Source: Mycobacterium sp. IS-1590 (lineage in GTDB: Bacteria > Actinomycetota > Actinomycetes > Mycobacteriales > Mycobacteriaceae). Taken from it: a stretch of DNA of 64,000 nt. Every line of letters begins with the position of its first letter. The first letter of the stretch is position 1. The DNA lies in assembly GCF_001500025.1 (NCBI RefSeq), contig NZ_LQIW01000050.1:124001-188000 (forward strand). The letters are read 5' to 3'. The notes beneath the pieces were generated by a model, which saw only the letters and a list, made by a program, of their open reading frames with translations, made no database searches and had not been told where the DNA came from. Made by a program: the position numbers and the translations under genes. Below are positions 20,489 to 30,854 of the stretch, one piece after another.

Positions 20489-23400
20489 ATGCTGTTTTCG
20501 GCATTCCCCGAGCCCCAAGGTCTCTACGACCCGGCCAATGAAGCGGATTCCTGTGGTGTCGCCATGGTTGTCGACATCCAGGGGCGACGTTCGCATTCCA
20601 TCGTCGCCGACGGATTGACCGCCCTCGAACATCTCGACCATCGCGGCGCCGCCGGCGCCGAGACCAACAGTGGCGACGGTGCCGGAATCCTTATCCAGTT
20701 GCCCGTCGACCTGCTGCGCGAAGTTGTCGACTTCGACCTCCCGGCCCCCGCGCTCGACGGAAGCAACACCTTCGCCGCAGGCATCTGCTTCATGCCGCAG
20801 GAGCCCGCGGCCCGCGCGGCCGCCCGCGAAACCGTCGAAGCCATCGCAGACGACGAGGGGCTGAAGGTTCTCGGCTGGCGCCTCTTGCCGATCGACCCTC
20901 TCGGCGCGAATCTCGGTGCCACCGCGCTGAGTTGCATGCCGCACGCCGAGCAGCTGTTCGTGACGTCGACGAGCGACGTCGGCGGAATCGACCTCGACCG
21001 ACGCGTCTATCCGCTCCGCAAGCGGGCCGAGCGCGAAGGCGTCTACTTCCCATCGCTGTCGAGCCGCACCATGGCGTACAAGGGCATGCTCACCACAAAG
21101 CAGCTGCCGCAGTACTTTTCGGATCTGCGCGACGAGCGTTGCCGCAGTGCCATCGCGATCGTGCACAGCCGGTTCTCGACAAACACGTTCCCGTCGTGGC
21201 CCTTGGCGCACCCATTTCGCTACGTGGCCCACAACGGTGAGATCAACACCGTCCGCGGCAACCGAAACCGCATGCGCGCACGGGAAGCGATGCTCGCCAG
21301 CGCCAACATCCCCGGCGATCTGTCCCGCTTGTTCCCGATCTGCACGCCGGACGCTTCGGACTCTGCCTCCTTCGACGAAGTGCTCGAACTGCTGTACCTC
21401 GGCGGCCGCAGCCTGCACCACGCTGTACTGATGATGATCCCGGAGGCCTGGGAGAACAGCACCACCATGGACGACGCCGAGCGTGCCTTCTGGCAGTTCC
21501 ACGCGTCCTTGATGGAGCCGTGGGACGGCCCCGCCTGTGTCACCTTCACCGACGGCACAGTCGTCGGCGCGGTGTTGGACCGCAACGGATTACGTCCCGG
21601 CCGGTGGTGGCGCACGATCGACGACCGCGTCATCCTCGCCAGCGAGAGCGGCGTGCTCGACGTGCCGTCGGCGCAGATCGTCGCCAAGGGCCGCCTGCAG
21701 CCGGGCAAGATGTTCCTCGTCGACACCGCGGCCGGGCGCATCGTCTCCGACGACGAGATCAAGGCCGACCTGTCGGCGCAAGAGTCCTACGGCGAATGGT
21801 TGCACTCCGGACTGCTCGACATCGCCACCCTGCCCGACCGCACCCGTGTGCAGCCCAACCACGACAACGTCGTCAAACGCCAGATCGCCTTCGGCTACAC
21901 CGAAGAGGATCTGCGCGTTCTGCTCACACCGATGGCCGCCGCCGGGGCAGAACCGTTGGGATCCATGGGTACCGACACACCGGCCGCGGTCCTCTCACAA
22001 CGATCCCGACTGCTCTACGACTATTTCGTCGAAATGTTCGCACAGGTCACCAACCCGCCGCTGGACGCAATCCGCGAAGAGATCGTCACGTCGATGGCCC
22101 GAATCATGGGCCCGGAGCAGAACCTGCTCGAACCGTCAGCCGCGTCCTGTCGCCAGATCGTGCTGCGCTGGCCGGTTCTCGACAACGACGAGCTCAACAA
22201 GATCGTTCACATCAACGACGACGGCGAACACCCCGGCCTACGCACCACCGTGCTCAAGGCCCTCTACGACGTCGAACGCGGCGGCGAAGGCCTCGCCGAG
22301 GCCCTCGAAGACCTCCGCACCAAAGCCTGCGAGGCGATCGCCAAAGGCGCACGAACGCTTGTCATCTCCGATCGGGACTCTGACCACACCCGTGCGCCGA
22401 TCCCGTCGCTGCTGGCCGTCTCGGCCGTTCACCACCACCTCGTGCGGACCAAGGAACGCACCACCGTGGCACTGGTCGTCGAGAGCGGCGATGCCCGCGA
22501 GGTGCACCACATTGCGATGCTCATCGGCTTCGGCGCGGCCGCGGTCAACCCCTACCTCGCGTTCGAGTCGATCGAGGACCTGGTCCGCGAAGGTGAACTC
22601 ACCGGAATCGAACCCGCCGCCGCAGTACGCAACTACTGCAAGGCACTCGGCAAGGGCGTCATGAAGGTGATGAGCAAGATGGGTATCTCCACCGTCGCCT
22701 CCTACACGGCCGCGCAGGCCTTTGAGGCGGTCGGCATCGACAAGGCCGTCATCGACGAGTACTTCACCGACACTCCTAGCCAACTCGGTGGTGTGGGCCT
22801 CGACGTGATCGCCGAGGAGGTCAAACAGCGCCACCGCCGGGCCTACCCGGAGAACCCGACCGAGCGCGTGCACCGACGCCTGGAGGTCGGTGGCGACTAC
22901 GCGTTCCGGCGAGAAGGCGAATTGCACCTGTTCACACCCGAAGTGGTGTTCCTGCTGCAGCATTCGACCCGTACCGGGCGCCACGACATCTTCCAGCGGT
23001 ACTCCGACGAAGTGGACCGCCTCTCCCGCGAAGGCGGGACCCTGCGCGGCCTGTTCGAGTTCAAGAGGCTCAGGCCGCCGGTGCCGCTCGACGAAGTGGA
23101 GCCCATAGAGGAGATCGTCAAGCGATTCAACACCGGCGCCATGAGTTACGGCTCCATCTCGGTCGAGGCCCACGAGACGATGGCGATCGCGATGAACAAC
23201 CTCGGCGGCCGATCCAACTCGGGGGAGGGCGGCGAGGACACCGATCGTCTCTACGACCCCACGCGCCGCAGCGCCGTCAAACAGGTCGCTTCCGGTCGAT
23301 TCGGCGTCACCAGCGACTACCTGGTGAACGCGACGGACATCCAGATCAAGATGGCACAGGGCGCGAAACCCGGTGAGGGCGGGCAACTCCCGGGCTTCAA

Positions 23401-25030
23401 GGTGTATCCCAACATCGCCAAGACACGGCACTCCACCCCGGGCGTCGGTCTCATCTCGCCGCCGCCGCACCACGACATCTATTCCATCGAGGATCTCGCT
23501 CAGCTGATCCACGACCTCAAGAACGCCAACGACCAGGCGCGCATCCACGTCAAGCTCGTCAGCAGCGTCGGCGTCGGAACCGTCGCCGCCGGCGTGTCCA
23601 AGGCGCATGCCGACGTCGTGCTGATCTCGGGGTACGACGGCGGCACCGGAGCCGCGCCCCTGACGAGCCTCAAGCACGCCGGCGCACCATGGGAGATCGG
23701 GCTGGCCGAGACTCAGCAGACGTTGATGCTCAACGGGTTACGCGACCGGATCACGGTTCAGTGCGACGGCGGGATGCGCACCGCGCGCGACGTCATCGTC
23801 GCCGCGCTGCTCGGCGCCGAGGAGTACGGGTTTGCCACCGCACCGCTGATCGTGTCGGGCTGCATCATGATGCGGGTCTGCCACCTCGACACCTGCCCGG
23901 TCGGCGTGGCCACGCAGAACCCGGAACTGCGCGCCCGGTTCACCGGCAAGCCCGAGTTCGTCGAGAACTTCTTCCGCTTCATCGCCGAAGACATCCGCAA
24001 ATACCTGGCAGAGCTCGGATTCCGGTCCCTCGACGAGGCGATCGGCCACGCCGAGCTGCTCGATACCGACAAAAGTGTCGAGCATTGGAAGGCCCGGGGC
24101 CTGGACCTCTCACCGATCTTCGCAGTGCCCGCCGACGGGCACACCGGCCAAGCCGCGCCCCGCCGCAAGGTCCGCGACCAGTACCACGCACTGGACCAGG
24201 CACTGGACCAGACGTTGATCCAGCTCGCCGAGGGCGCACTGGAGGACGCGCATACCGTCCGACTCGAACTACCGATCCGCAACGTCAACCGCACCGTCGG
24301 CACGCTGCTGGGCTCCGAGGTGACCCGGCGTTTCGGCGCACAGGGTCTTCCCGACGGCACCATCCACATCACCCTGACCGGTTCCGCCGGCCAGTCGCTC
24401 GGCGCCTTCCTGCCACCCGGCATCACCTTGGAACTCGTCGGCGACGCGAACGACTATGTCGGAAAGGGTTTGTCCGGCGGTCGGATCATCGTGCGACCGC
24501 CGGACGACGTGCTGTTCCTGGCCGAGGACAACGTGATCGCCGGCAACACGCTGCTGTTCGGCGCGACGTCGGGTGAGGTGTATTTGCGGGGTCGGGCCGG
24601 CGAACGCTTCGCCGCCCGAAACTCGGGTGCGCTGACGGTGGTTGAGGGGGTCGGCGACCACGCGTGCGAGTACATGACCGGCGGCCGGGTCGTCGTGCTC
24701 GGCAAGACCGGTCGCAACATGGCCGCGGGCATGTCCGGCGGCATCGCCTTTGTCCTGGGCCTGGACCCGAGACGGGTCAACACCGAGATGGTGGAGTTGC
24801 AGCATCTCGACCCGGAAGATCTGGCGTGGCTGCGCGACGTGATCTCCCGGCACGCTCAGTTCACCGGCAGCAGCCTGGCGACATCACTGCTGTCGGACTG
24901 GCCAAGGCGCAGTACACAATTTACCAAGATCATGCCCCGCGACTACCAGCGCGTCCTGCAGGCCACACTCACCGCGAAGCGCGAGGGGCGCGACGTCGAC
25001 ACTGCGATCATGGAGGCCAGCCGTGGCTGA
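20489..25030 (+). CDS. gltB: Glutamate synthase (NADPH) large subunit
   Basis: GltB makes two glutamates from glutamine and 2-oxoglutarate, taking electrons from GltD. The 1513-residue product has the expected order. A 21-residue propeptide ends before Cys22 (DSCGVAMV), the N-terminal nucleophile of the class II amidotransferase domain, which also shows [12 protein letters not shown] and [12 protein letters not shown] central domain and the FMN synthase domain follow, with [18 protein letters not shown] and [10 protein letters not shown]. The 3Fe-4S cysteines are in [12 protein letters not shown]. The C-terminal beta-helix has GGRIIVRPP and MSGGIAFV. The ATG at 20489 follows a leader hairpin. 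The last eight bases overlap gltD. From memory, gltBD is elsewhere in M. tuberculosis. Confidence 0.97.
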   Translation: MLFSAFPEPQGLYDPANEADSCGVAMVVDIQGRRSHSIVADGLTALEHLDHRGAAGAETNSGDGAGILIQLPVDLLREVVDFDLPAPALDGSNTFAAGICFMPQEPAARAAARETVEAIADDEGLKVLGWRLLPIDPLGANLGATALSCMPHAEQLFVTSTSDVGGIDLDRRVYPLRKRAEREGVYFPSLSSRTMAYKGMLTTKQLPQYFSDLRDERCRSAIAIVHSRFSTNTFPSWPLAHPFRYVAHNGEINTVRGNRNRMRAREAMLASANIPGDLSRLFPICTPDASDSASFDEVLELLYLGGRSLHHAVLMMIPEAWENSTTMDDAERAFWQFHASLMEPWDGPACVTFTDGTVVGAVLDRNGLRPGRWWRTIDDRVILASESGVLDVPSAQIVAKGRLQPGKMFLVDTAAGRIVSDDEIKADLSAQESYGEWLHSGLLDIATLPDRTRVQPNHDNVVKRQIAFGYTEEDLRVLLTPMAAAGAEPLGSMGTDTPAAVLSQRSRLLYDYFVEMFAQVTNPPLDAIREEIVTSMARIMGPEQNLLEPSAASCRQIVLRWPVLDNDELNKIVHINDDGEHPGLRTTVLKALYDVERGGEGLAEALEDLRTKACEAIAKGARTLVISDRDSDHTRAPIPSLLAVSAVHHHLVRTKERTTVALVVESGDAREVHHIAMLIGFGAAAVNPYLAFESIEDLVREGELTGIEPAAAVRNYCKALGKGVMKVMSKMGISTVASYTAAQAFEAVGIDKAVIDEYFTDTPSQLGGVGLDVIAEEVKQRHRRAYPENPTERVHRRLEVGGDYAFRREGELHLFTPEVVFLLQHSTRTGRHDIFQRYSDEVDRLSREGGTLRGLFEFKRLRPPVPLDEVEPIEEIVKRFNTGAMSYGSISVEAHETMAIAMNNLGGRSNSGEGGEDTDRLYDPTRRSAVKQVASGRFGVTSDYLVNATDIQIKMAQGAKPGEGGQLPGFKVYPNIAKTRHSTPGVGLISPPPHHDIYSIEDLAQLIHDLKNANDQARIHVKLVSSVGVGTVAAGVSKAHADVVLISGYDGGTGAAPLTSLKHAGAPWEIGLAETQQTLMLNGLRDRITVQCDGGMRTARDVIVAALLGAEEYGFATAPLIVSGCIMMRVCHLDTCPVGVATQNPELRARFTGKPEFVENFFRFIAEDIRKYLAELGFRSLDEAIGHAELLDTDKSVEHWKARGLDLSPIFAVPADGHTGQAAPRRKVRDQYHALDQALDQTLIQLAEGALEDAHTVRLELPIRNVNRTVGTLLGSEVTRRFGAQGLPDGTIHITLTGSAGQSLGAFLPPGITLELVGDANDYVGKGLSGGRIIVRPPDDVLFLAEDNVIAGNTLLFGATSGEVYLRGRAGERFAARNSGALTVVEGVGDHACEYMTGGRVVVLGKTGRNMAAGMSGGIAFVLGLDPRRVNTEMVELQHLDPEDLAWLRDVISRHAQFTGSSLATSLLSDWPRRSTQFTKIMPRDYQRVLQATLTAKREGRDVDTAIMEASRG

Positions 25031-26540
25031 TCCCACCGGATTCCTGAGAGTTCCGAAGGTCGAGGCGGCCAAACGTCCGGTCGACGAACGCGTCGGCGAC
25101 TGGCGCGAGGTCTACGAACAGCAGGACCCGAACCGGCGCGCCGCCGAGGTGTCCCAGCAGGCCCGTCGGTGCATGGACTGCGGAATACCGTTCTGCCACT
25201 CCGGAACCGCGGGCTGCCCGCTGGGCAACCTGATTCCGGAGTGGAACGATCTGGTGCGCCGCGGCAGATGGGACGCGGCCAGCGACCGCCTGCACGCCAC
25301 CAACAACTTTCCCGAGTTCACCGGCCGGTTGTGCCCGGCACCCTGCGAGGCGGCGTGCGTGCTGTCGATCTCGGAGGAGCAGACCGGCGGCAGCGTCACC
25401 ATCAAGCGCATCGAGCAGACCATCGCCGACCATGCCTGGCTCAACGGCATCGTCGAACCGCAGCCCGCCGCCATCGCCTCCGGTAAGAGTGTCGCGATCG
25501 TCGGCTCCGGCCCGGCGGGATTGGCCGCGGCACAACAGCTCACGCGCGCCGGCCACGAGGTGACCGTCTACGAGCGTGACGACCGCATCGGCGGGTTGAT
25601 GCGTTACGGCATCCCCGAGTACAAACTCCAGAAAGCGACGCTGGATCAGCGGTTGGCTCAGATGCGTGCGGAGGGAACGCGATTCGTCACCGAGACCGAA
25701 GTCGGCGTCGACATCTCCGTCGAGCAACTGCGCGCGCAGTACGACGCGGTCGTGCTGGCGGTCGGCGCGCTGCGTGCACGCGACTACCAGGTCGAGGGTC
25801 GTGATCTCAAGGGTGTCCATTTGGCGATGGAGCACCTGGTGTCCGCGAACAAGGAATGCGAGGGCGATGGGCCCAGCACGATCAGCGCGAAGGGCAAGCA
25901 CGTCGTGATCATCGGCGGCGGTGACACCGGCGCCGACTGCCTCGGCACCGCACACCGTCAGGGCGCACTGTCGGTGACCCAGCTCGACTACAACCCCGAA
26001 CCGCCGGAAACCCGCGACGAGTCGCGCACTCCGTGGCCGACTTGGCCGATCGTGCTACGGACCCGGCTCTCACCGGCCCACGCCGAGGGCGGGCATCGAC
26101 GCTACGAGGTCGCCGTCCAGCGATTCGTCGGCGACGACAGCGGTCAGCTCCGTGCGCTTCAGATCGCCGAGGTCAAGGTCGAGCGCGACATGAAAAGCCC
26201 GGTAGGGCGCCGCGTCATCACGCCGGTCGGCGATCCGATGGAAATTCCCTGTGAACTCGCGTTGCTGGCCATCGGTTTCGACGGTGTCGAACACATGCCA
26301 CTCCTCGACGAACTGGGCCTGACGCTGAACCGGCGCGGCGCACTGCCGTGCGGCTCGGACTGGCAGACCAACACCCCCGGCGTGTTCGTCTGCGGCGATG
26401 CCCATCGCGGTGCCTCACTGATCGTCTGGGCGATCGCCGAGGGCCGAAGCGCCGCGCATGCGGTCGACACGTTTCTGATGGGGGAGTCGGATCTGCCGGC
26501 CCCGGTGACGCCGGGCGCACTTCCGCTGGCCGTCGTCTGA
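25023..26540 (+). CDS. gltD: Glutamate synthase (NADPH) small subunit
   Basis: GltD oxidises NADPH and passes electrons through FAD and 4Fe-4S clusters to GltB. The 505-residue product has N-terminal cluster cysteines at 50, 53, 58 and 65 ([18 protein letters not shown]) and at 104, 108 and 112 ([10 protein letters not shown]). The FAD-binding [13 protein letters not shown] comes near residue 160, and the NADPH-binding [11 protein letters not shown] near residue 297. The C-terminal [17 protein letters not shown] closes the FAD site. The GTG at 25023 lies eight bases inside the end of gltB, in a different frame. pyk follows after 26 bases. Confidence 0.97.
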   Translation: MADPTGFLRVPKVEAAKRPVDERVGDWREVYEQQDPNRRAAEVSQQARRCMDCGIPFCHSGTAGCPLGNLIPEWNDLVRRGRWDAASDRLHATNNFPEFTGRLCPAPCEAACVLSISEEQTGGSVTIKRIEQTIADHAWLNGIVEPQPAAIASGKSVAIVGSGPAGLAAAQQLTRAGHEVTVYERDDRIGGLMRYGIPEYKLQKATLDQRLAQMRAEGTRFVTETEVGVDISVEQLRAQYDAVVLAVGALRARDYQVEGRDLKGVHLAMEHLVSANKECEGDGPSTISAKGKHVVIIGGGDTGADCLGTAHRQGALSVTQLDYNPEPPETRDESRTPWPTWPIVLRTRLSPAHAEGGHRRYEVAVQRFVGDDSGQLRALQIAEVKVERDMKSPVGRRVITPVGDPMEIPCELALLAIGFDGVEHMPLLDELGLTLNRRGALPCGSDWQTNTPGVFVCGDAHRGASLIVWAIAEGRSAAHAVDTFLMGESDLPAPVTPGALPLAVV

Positions 26541-26552
26541 ATCGATAACGAC

Positions 26553-26558
26553 TATGCT
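26553..26558 (+). promoter_or_regulatory. Candidate -10 element giving a leaderless pyk transcript
   Basis: TATGCT ends eight bases before the pyk GTG at 26567. Transcription from it would begin at or within two bases of the start codon. This is the spacing of leaderless mycobacterial genes, and no ribosome binding site precedes the GTG. Confidence 0.45.
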
Positions 26559-26566
26559 CGAGTGTC

Positions 26567-27985
26567 GTGAATAGACGCGGAAAGATCGTCTGCACCCTCG
26601 GTCCGGCCACCGCGACCGATGACGCCGTCCGTGCGCTGGTCGCAGCGGGAATGGACGTTGCGCGGCTCAACTTCAGCCACGGCGACTATCCCGATCACGA
26701 GGCCAACTACAAGCGGGTTCGGTCCGCGTCGGACGCCACCGGCCGTGCGGTCGGCATCCTGGCCGACCTGCAGGGCCCCAAGATCCGGCTCGGCCGCTTC
26801 AAGGATGGCCCCACGTTCTGGGCGGCCGGTGAGACGGTGCGCATCACCGTCGACGACGTCGAGGGAACATCCGACCGCGTGTCGACCACCTACAAGCGCC
26901 TGGCCGAGGACGCCACGCCCGGTGACCGGGTCCTGGTCGACGACGGCAATGTCGGTCTCGTCGTCGAAAGCATCGAAGGCAACGACATCGTCTGCACCGT
27001 CACCGAAGGCGGTCCGGTCAGCAACAACAAGGGCATGTCGCTACCCGGGATGAACGTGTCCGCGCCGGCCCTGTCCGACAAGGACATCGACGACCTCGAG
27101 TTCGCACTGCGCCTCGGCGTGGACTTCGTGGCGCTGTCCTTCGTCCGGTCACCGGCCGACATCGAACTCGTACACGAGGTGATGGACCGGGTCGGACGTC
27201 GGGTGCCCGTCATCGCCAAGCTCGAGAAGCCCGAAGCCATCGACAACCTCGAGGCCGTGGTACTGGCATTCGACGCGATCATGGTGGCCCGCGGCGACCT
27301 CGGTGTGGAACTGCCGCTCGAGGAAGTCCCGCTGGTGCAGAAGCGCGCGATCCAAATGGCAAGGGAGAACGCGAAACCCGTCATCGTCGCGACCCAGATG
27401 CTGGAGTCGATGATCGAGAACTCGCGGCCCACCCGGGCCGAGGCGTCCGACGTCGCCAACGCGATCCTCGACGGCACCGACGCGGTGATGCTCTCCGGTG
27501 AGACCTCCGTCGGCAAGTACCCGCTCGAGACGGTCAAGACGATGGCGCGCATCATCAAGGCGGTCGAGGAGAACTCCGTTGCGGCTCCGCCGCTCACGCA
27601 TGTGCCCCGGACCAAGCGCGGCGTCATCTCCTATGCCGCCCGCGACATCGGCGAGCGCCTCGACGCGAAGGCGCTGGTGGCCTACACCCAGTCGGGCGAC
27701 ACGGTGCGCAGGCTCGCGCGGCTGCACACGCCGCTGCCGCTGTTGGCGTTCACGTCGCTTCCCGAGGTGCGCAGCCAGCTCGCGCTGAGTTGGGGAACCG
27801 AGACGTTCATCGTGCCGCACATCCAGACCACCGACGGAATGATCCGTCAGGTCGACAAGTCGCTGCTCGAGCTCGGGCGCTACAAGCGAGGGGATCTGGT
27901 GGTCGTCATCGCGGGCATCCCGCCGGGCACGGTTGGCTCCACCAATCTGATCCACGTGCACCGGATCGGCGAGGACGACGTGTGA
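26567..27985 (+). CDS. pyk: Pyruvate kinase
   Basis: Pyk moves phosphate from phosphoenolpyruvate to ADP, the last step of glycolysis. The 472-residue product has the N-terminal KIVCTLGPAT, the NFSHGDY loop, LADLQGPKIRLG, the B-domain, the catalytic region with VIAKLEKPEAIDN and VARGDLGVELPLEEVP, ATQMLESMI and SGETSVGKYP. A C-terminal regulatory domain follows from about residue 350. The GTG at 26567 is probably the first base of a leaderless message. Its stop overlaps tesB by four bases. Confidence 0.97.
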   Translation: MNRRGKIVCTLGPATATDDAVRALVAAGMDVARLNFSHGDYPDHEANYKRVRSASDATGRAVGILADLQGPKIRLGRFKDGPTFWAAGETVRITVDDVEGTSDRVSTTYKRLAEDATPGDRVLVDDGNVGLVVESIEGNDIVCTVTEGGPVSNNKGMSLPGMNVSAPALSDKDIDDLEFALRLGVDFVALSFVRSPADIELVHEVMDRVGRRVPVIAKLEKPEAIDNLEAVVLAFDAIMVARGDLGVELPLEEVPLVQKRAIQMARENAKPVIVATQMLESMIENSRPTRAEASDVANAILDGTDAVMLSGETSVGKYPLETVKTMARIIKAVEENSVAAPPLTHVPRTKRGVISYAARDIGERLDAKALVAYTQSGDTVRRLARLHTPLPLLAFTSLPEVRSQLALSWGTETFIVPHIQTTDGMIRQVDKSLLELGRYKRGDLVVVIAGIPPGTVGSTNLIHVHRIGEDDV

Positions 27986-28842
27986 CGGCGGACTTCGACG
28001 AGCTGCTCGAGATTCTCCGCCTCCGCCAGATCGACGACGACATCTACGTCGGCTCGCATCCCAGCAAGAACCCCGTTCGCACATTCGGCGGCCAGATGAT
28101 GGCCCAATCCTTCGTTGCCGCGGGCCGCAGCTTGAAGCATCCGACGCCGCCGAGTGCGCTCTCGGCTCACTTCATCGCGGGTGGGGATCCGGAGAAGGAT
28201 CTCGAGTTTCACATCGTGCGGCTCCGTGACGAACGCCGGTTCGCCAACCGCCGCGTCGACGTCATGCAGGACGGCCGGCTGCTGACCACGGCCATGGTGT
28301 CGTTCCTGGCCGGCGGTCGCAGCCTGGAGCACGCGATCGCGCCACCGGAGCTGCCCGATCCGGAGTCGGTGCCGCCGGTGGACGAACTGCTGCGCGGCTA
28401 CGAAGACGTCGTCCCGCATTTCGTCAACGCGCTGCGACCGATCGAGTGGCGTTACACCAACGACCCGAGTTGGGTGATGCGCGACAGAGGCGAGAAGCTG
28501 CCGCACAACCGGGTGTGGATGAAGGCGCTCGGGACGATGCCCGAGGACCCGGTGCTGCACGCCGCCGCGCTCGTCTATTCGTCGGACACCACCGTGCTCG
28601 ACTCGATCATCACCACACACGGTCTGTCGTGGGGTTACGACCGGATCTTCGCGGTCACCACCAATCACTCGGTGTGGTTCCACCGGCCGGTGCGCTTCGA
28701 CGAATGGCTGCTGTACTCGACCGCCTCACCGGTGGCCGCCGACTCCCGCGGCCTGGGAACCGGACACTTTTTCGACCGGTCCGGTCAGCCGGTTGCGACC
28801 GTGGTGCAGGAAGGGATCGTCAAGTACTTCCCGCCCCGCTGA
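27982..28842 (+). CDS. tesB: Acyl-CoA thioesterase II
   Basis: The 286-residue product is a TesB-type double-hotdog thioesterase that hydrolyses acyl-CoA to free acid and CoA. Recognisable parts are VRTFGGQMMAQSFVAAGR in the first hotdog, FANRRVDVMQDGRLL, and in the second half SLDHS-like DSIITTHGLSWGYDR and NHSVWFHRPVRFDEWLLY; the C-terminus has GHFFDRSGQPVATVVQEG. The GTG at 27982 overlaps the pyk stop by four bases. A role in lipid turnover rather than glycolysis is likely. Its stop abuts, tail to tail, the stop of the next, convergent gene. Confidence 0.95.
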   Translation: MTADFDELLEILRLRQIDDDIYVGSHPSKNPVRTFGGQMMAQSFVAAGRSLKHPTPPSALSAHFIAGGDPEKDLEFHIVRLRDERRFANRRVDVMQDGRLLTTAMVSFLAGGRSLEHAIAPPELPDPESVPPVDELLRGYEDVVPHFVNALRPIEWRYTNDPSWVMRDRGEKLPHNRVWMKALGTMPEDPVLHAAALVYSSDTTVLDSIITTHGLSWGYDRIFAVTTNHSVWFHRPVRFDEWLLYSTASPVAADSRGLGTGHFFDRSGQPVATVVQEGIVKYFPPR

Positions 28843-29367
28843 CTAAGGCGTCGGTGTGAGCGTCACGTCGAACTGGTCCTCGACGCGGTGCTGGAACTCC
28901 TCGGCGCACTGCTGCACGGCGTCCTGGTCGTTGCCGGCGCGCGACACGCAATCGACGTAGTCGGTTCCCCCCACCTGGTTGAAACCCCAGACGGCGAGCC
29001 AGATGACGACGATGGCCTCGATGATGCTCAGGAACCCGAGCACGATACCGGCCATGGCGACACCGCCGTTGGTGGCTTCGCCGCGCTTGGCCCTGCCCCA
29101 GCCGATGAAGCCGAGGATCACGGCGACGACGCCGAGCACGATGCCGCCGAAGACGGACAGCAGCGCGATGATCGCGACCACCAGGGCCGCGATGCCGATG
29201 CCGTTCTTCGGCGCGGTCGCCGGCGGTGGATACGCGTAACCCTGCGGTGGAGGCGGCGGATAACCGCCTGGATACGCCCCGTACTGCGGCTGGGACGAAG
29301 GCTGCGGTGGAGGCGGTGGCGGCGGTGGCGGCTGCGAAGGCGTTTCGGGGTGTTCCGGATCGCTCAT
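28843..29367 (-). CDS. DUF4190-type membrane protein with a proline-rich N-terminus
   Basis: The 174-residue product begins with a Pro/Gln/Tyr-rich stretch of about 55 residues including a run of nine prolines. Two hydrophobic segments follow at about 58-85 and 103-130, with GWGRAKRGEA between them. A small C-terminal domain with two cysteines (DCVSRAGN, QCAEEF) lies beyond. This is the DUF4190 arrangement seen in actinobacteria; the function is unknown. The ATG at 29367 overlaps the cydC stop by four bases, so it is the last gene of the cyd operon. An ATG 45 bases upstream would add 15 residues that look like read-through of cydC. Confidence 0.8.
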   Translation of the reverse strand: MSDPEHPETPSQPPPPPPPPPQPSSQPQYGAYPGGYPPPPPQGYAYPPPATAPKNGIGIAALVVAIIALLSVFGGIVLGVVAVILGFIGWGRAKRGEATNGGVAMAGIVLGFLSIIEAIVVIWLAVWGFNQVGGTDYVDCVSRAGNDQDAVQQCAEEFQHRVEDQFDVTLTPTP

Positions 29368-30854
29368 GTCGAGGAGGTTACTCCGCGACCAGCGAGAATG
29401 AGGGTAGGACACTCAAGCTGGCCGGGTAGATGATGCGTGGCGACGACGACCGTGCGGTCGGCGGGAAATAGCCCCCCGGGAGTGAGCAGGCCGATCAGAA
29501 TCCGGTCGGCAGCGGCGGCGTCGAGGTGTTCGGTCGGTTCGTCGAGCAACACCGTTGGGGCGGTGGTGAGCAGTGCGCGCGCCAACAGCAGACGCCGGCG
29601 CTGCCCGGCGGACACGGCGGCCGCCCCGCCGAACAGCACGGTGGACAGCCCTTCCGGCAACGTGTTCGACCAGTCGCGCAAACCCACCCGTTGCAAGGCC
29701 GCCCGGATGTCGTCGTCAGTCGCGTCACCGCGCGCCGCCAACAGGTTGTCCCGCACCGTCGTGGCGAAAATGTGGGCGTCTTCGGCGAGAAAGACAGCGG
29801 ACGGGTCGCTTTCGGCCATGGAGAGCAACAGCGTCGTCTTGCCCGATCCGCTCGGGCCCACGATCGCGACACGGTCGCCGCGCGCCACCGACACCTCGGG
29901 AACGGCCGGCCGCTCACGCGGGGAGTCGATCGGTTCGGTGATCTCGGCGAGGCGGCGCGCCGCGATACGCGACCGGGTCAGCTGCACCGCGGCCGCGGGC
30001 AAGGCCGCGCTCGCCTCGAACGCCGACAGCGGTAACAGCATCAGAATCGCGAGCGTCGTCGCTGGGACCGAGTCGGCGATCGCGATCGCGGCGACCACAG
30101 CGCCGAACACGCTGGCGCCTATCGCCGCGGTCGAGGCCGCGGCCGCCACCGCTGCGGGGGCGGTCGACCTGTCGGTGGCGCGTCCCCAGTCGCGGTGTCG
30201 GCGCTCGGCCTCGGCCAGTACCGCATCGAGGCGTCCGCAGACGCGAAGTTCCGGTGCGTGCTCGAGAGCCTGCATCACCGCGACGTCGCGCCCCGAATGA
30301 TGTTGTGTGGCTGCATGTTCCGTCGCCTCGGCGGCGCGGGCGGCCAGCGCGGGTGCGACCACGCCCGCGATCAGCAGGCACAGCGCCAGGATGACCGCCG
30401 CCTCGGGGGAGATGAGGCCGATGCCGACGACGGCGGCCAACCCGAGAACGGCTGCCACGGCGATCGGCAGCACGGCGCGCACCACGACGTCGGCCAGGTC
30501 GTCGACCGACGCGCCGATCCGGGCCACCAGCTCGCCGGCGGGCATCCGCATCGCGGTGTCGGCGGGCGCATCCGCCAGCCGCCGATACAGCGACTCGCGG
30601 GTGTCGGCCGCGGAGCGAAGCGCGGTGTCGTGTGACGCCAGCCGCTGGCAGTACCCCAGCACGCCGCGGGAGATACCGAGCGCGCGCACCGCGACGACCG
30701 CGACCGTGAGGTCCAGCACCGGTGGCATCTGCCACGCCCTCGTGATCAGCCAGGCCGAAATCGCGGCCAGCGCCAGCGCGCTGCCCAACGACAGGACACC
30801 GAGCAGGACCGCGAGCGACAAGCGCCCCAGCCGGGCCCTCAGCAGCTCACGCAT
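29364..30854 (-). CDS. cydC: Cytochrome bd assembly ABC exporter, CydC subunit
   Basis: CydC and CydD form a heterodimeric ABC transporter that exports thiols (glutathione or cysteine in E. coli) and is needed for cytochrome bd assembly. The 496-residue product has six N-terminal membrane segments and a nucleotide-binding domain with GPSGSGKTTLL (about 331-341), a signature VSAGQRRRLLLARALL and Walker B TVLLDEPTEHLD. The signature is VSAGQ rather than LSGGQ. The nucleotide-binding domain is compact because the segment between Walker A and the Q-loop is short (SMAESDPSAVFLAED). The ATG at 30854 lies eight bases inside cydD. Confidence 0.94.
   Translation of the reverse strand: MRELLRARLGRLSLAVLLGVLSLGSALALAAISAWLITRAWQMPPVLDLTVAVVAVRALGISRGVLGYCQRLASHDTALRSAADTRESLYRRLADAPADTAMRMPAGELVARIGASVDDLADVVVRAVLPIAVAAVLGLAAVVGIGLISPEAAVILALCLLIAGVVAPALAARAAEATEHAATQHHSGRDVAVMQALEHAPELRVCGRLDAVLAEAERRHRDWGRATDRSTAPAAVAAAASTAAIGASVFGAVVAAIAIADSVPATTLAILMLLPLSAFEASAALPAAAVQLTRSRIAARRLAEITEPIDSPRERPAVPEVSVARGDRVAIVGPSGSGKTTLLLSMAESDPSAVFLAEDAHIFATTVRDNLLAARGDATDDDIRAALQRVGLRDWSNTLPEGLSTVLFGGAAAVSAGQRRRLLLARALLTTAPTVLLDEPTEHLDAAAADRILIGLLTPGGLFPADRTVVVATHHLPGQLECPTLILAGRGVTSST

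Noticed and set aside
20333-24853. Several long minus-strand open frames opposite gltB (up to 479 codons)
   Set aside because: They mirror the codon pattern of gltB in high-GC DNA, have low-complexity Arg/Gly/Asp compositions and match no family; gltB is certain on the plus strand.
26567-26760. Alternative or additional small genes inside the gltD-pyk junction
   Set aside because: Only 26 bases separate the two genes, and they are accounted for by a -10 element and the start region.
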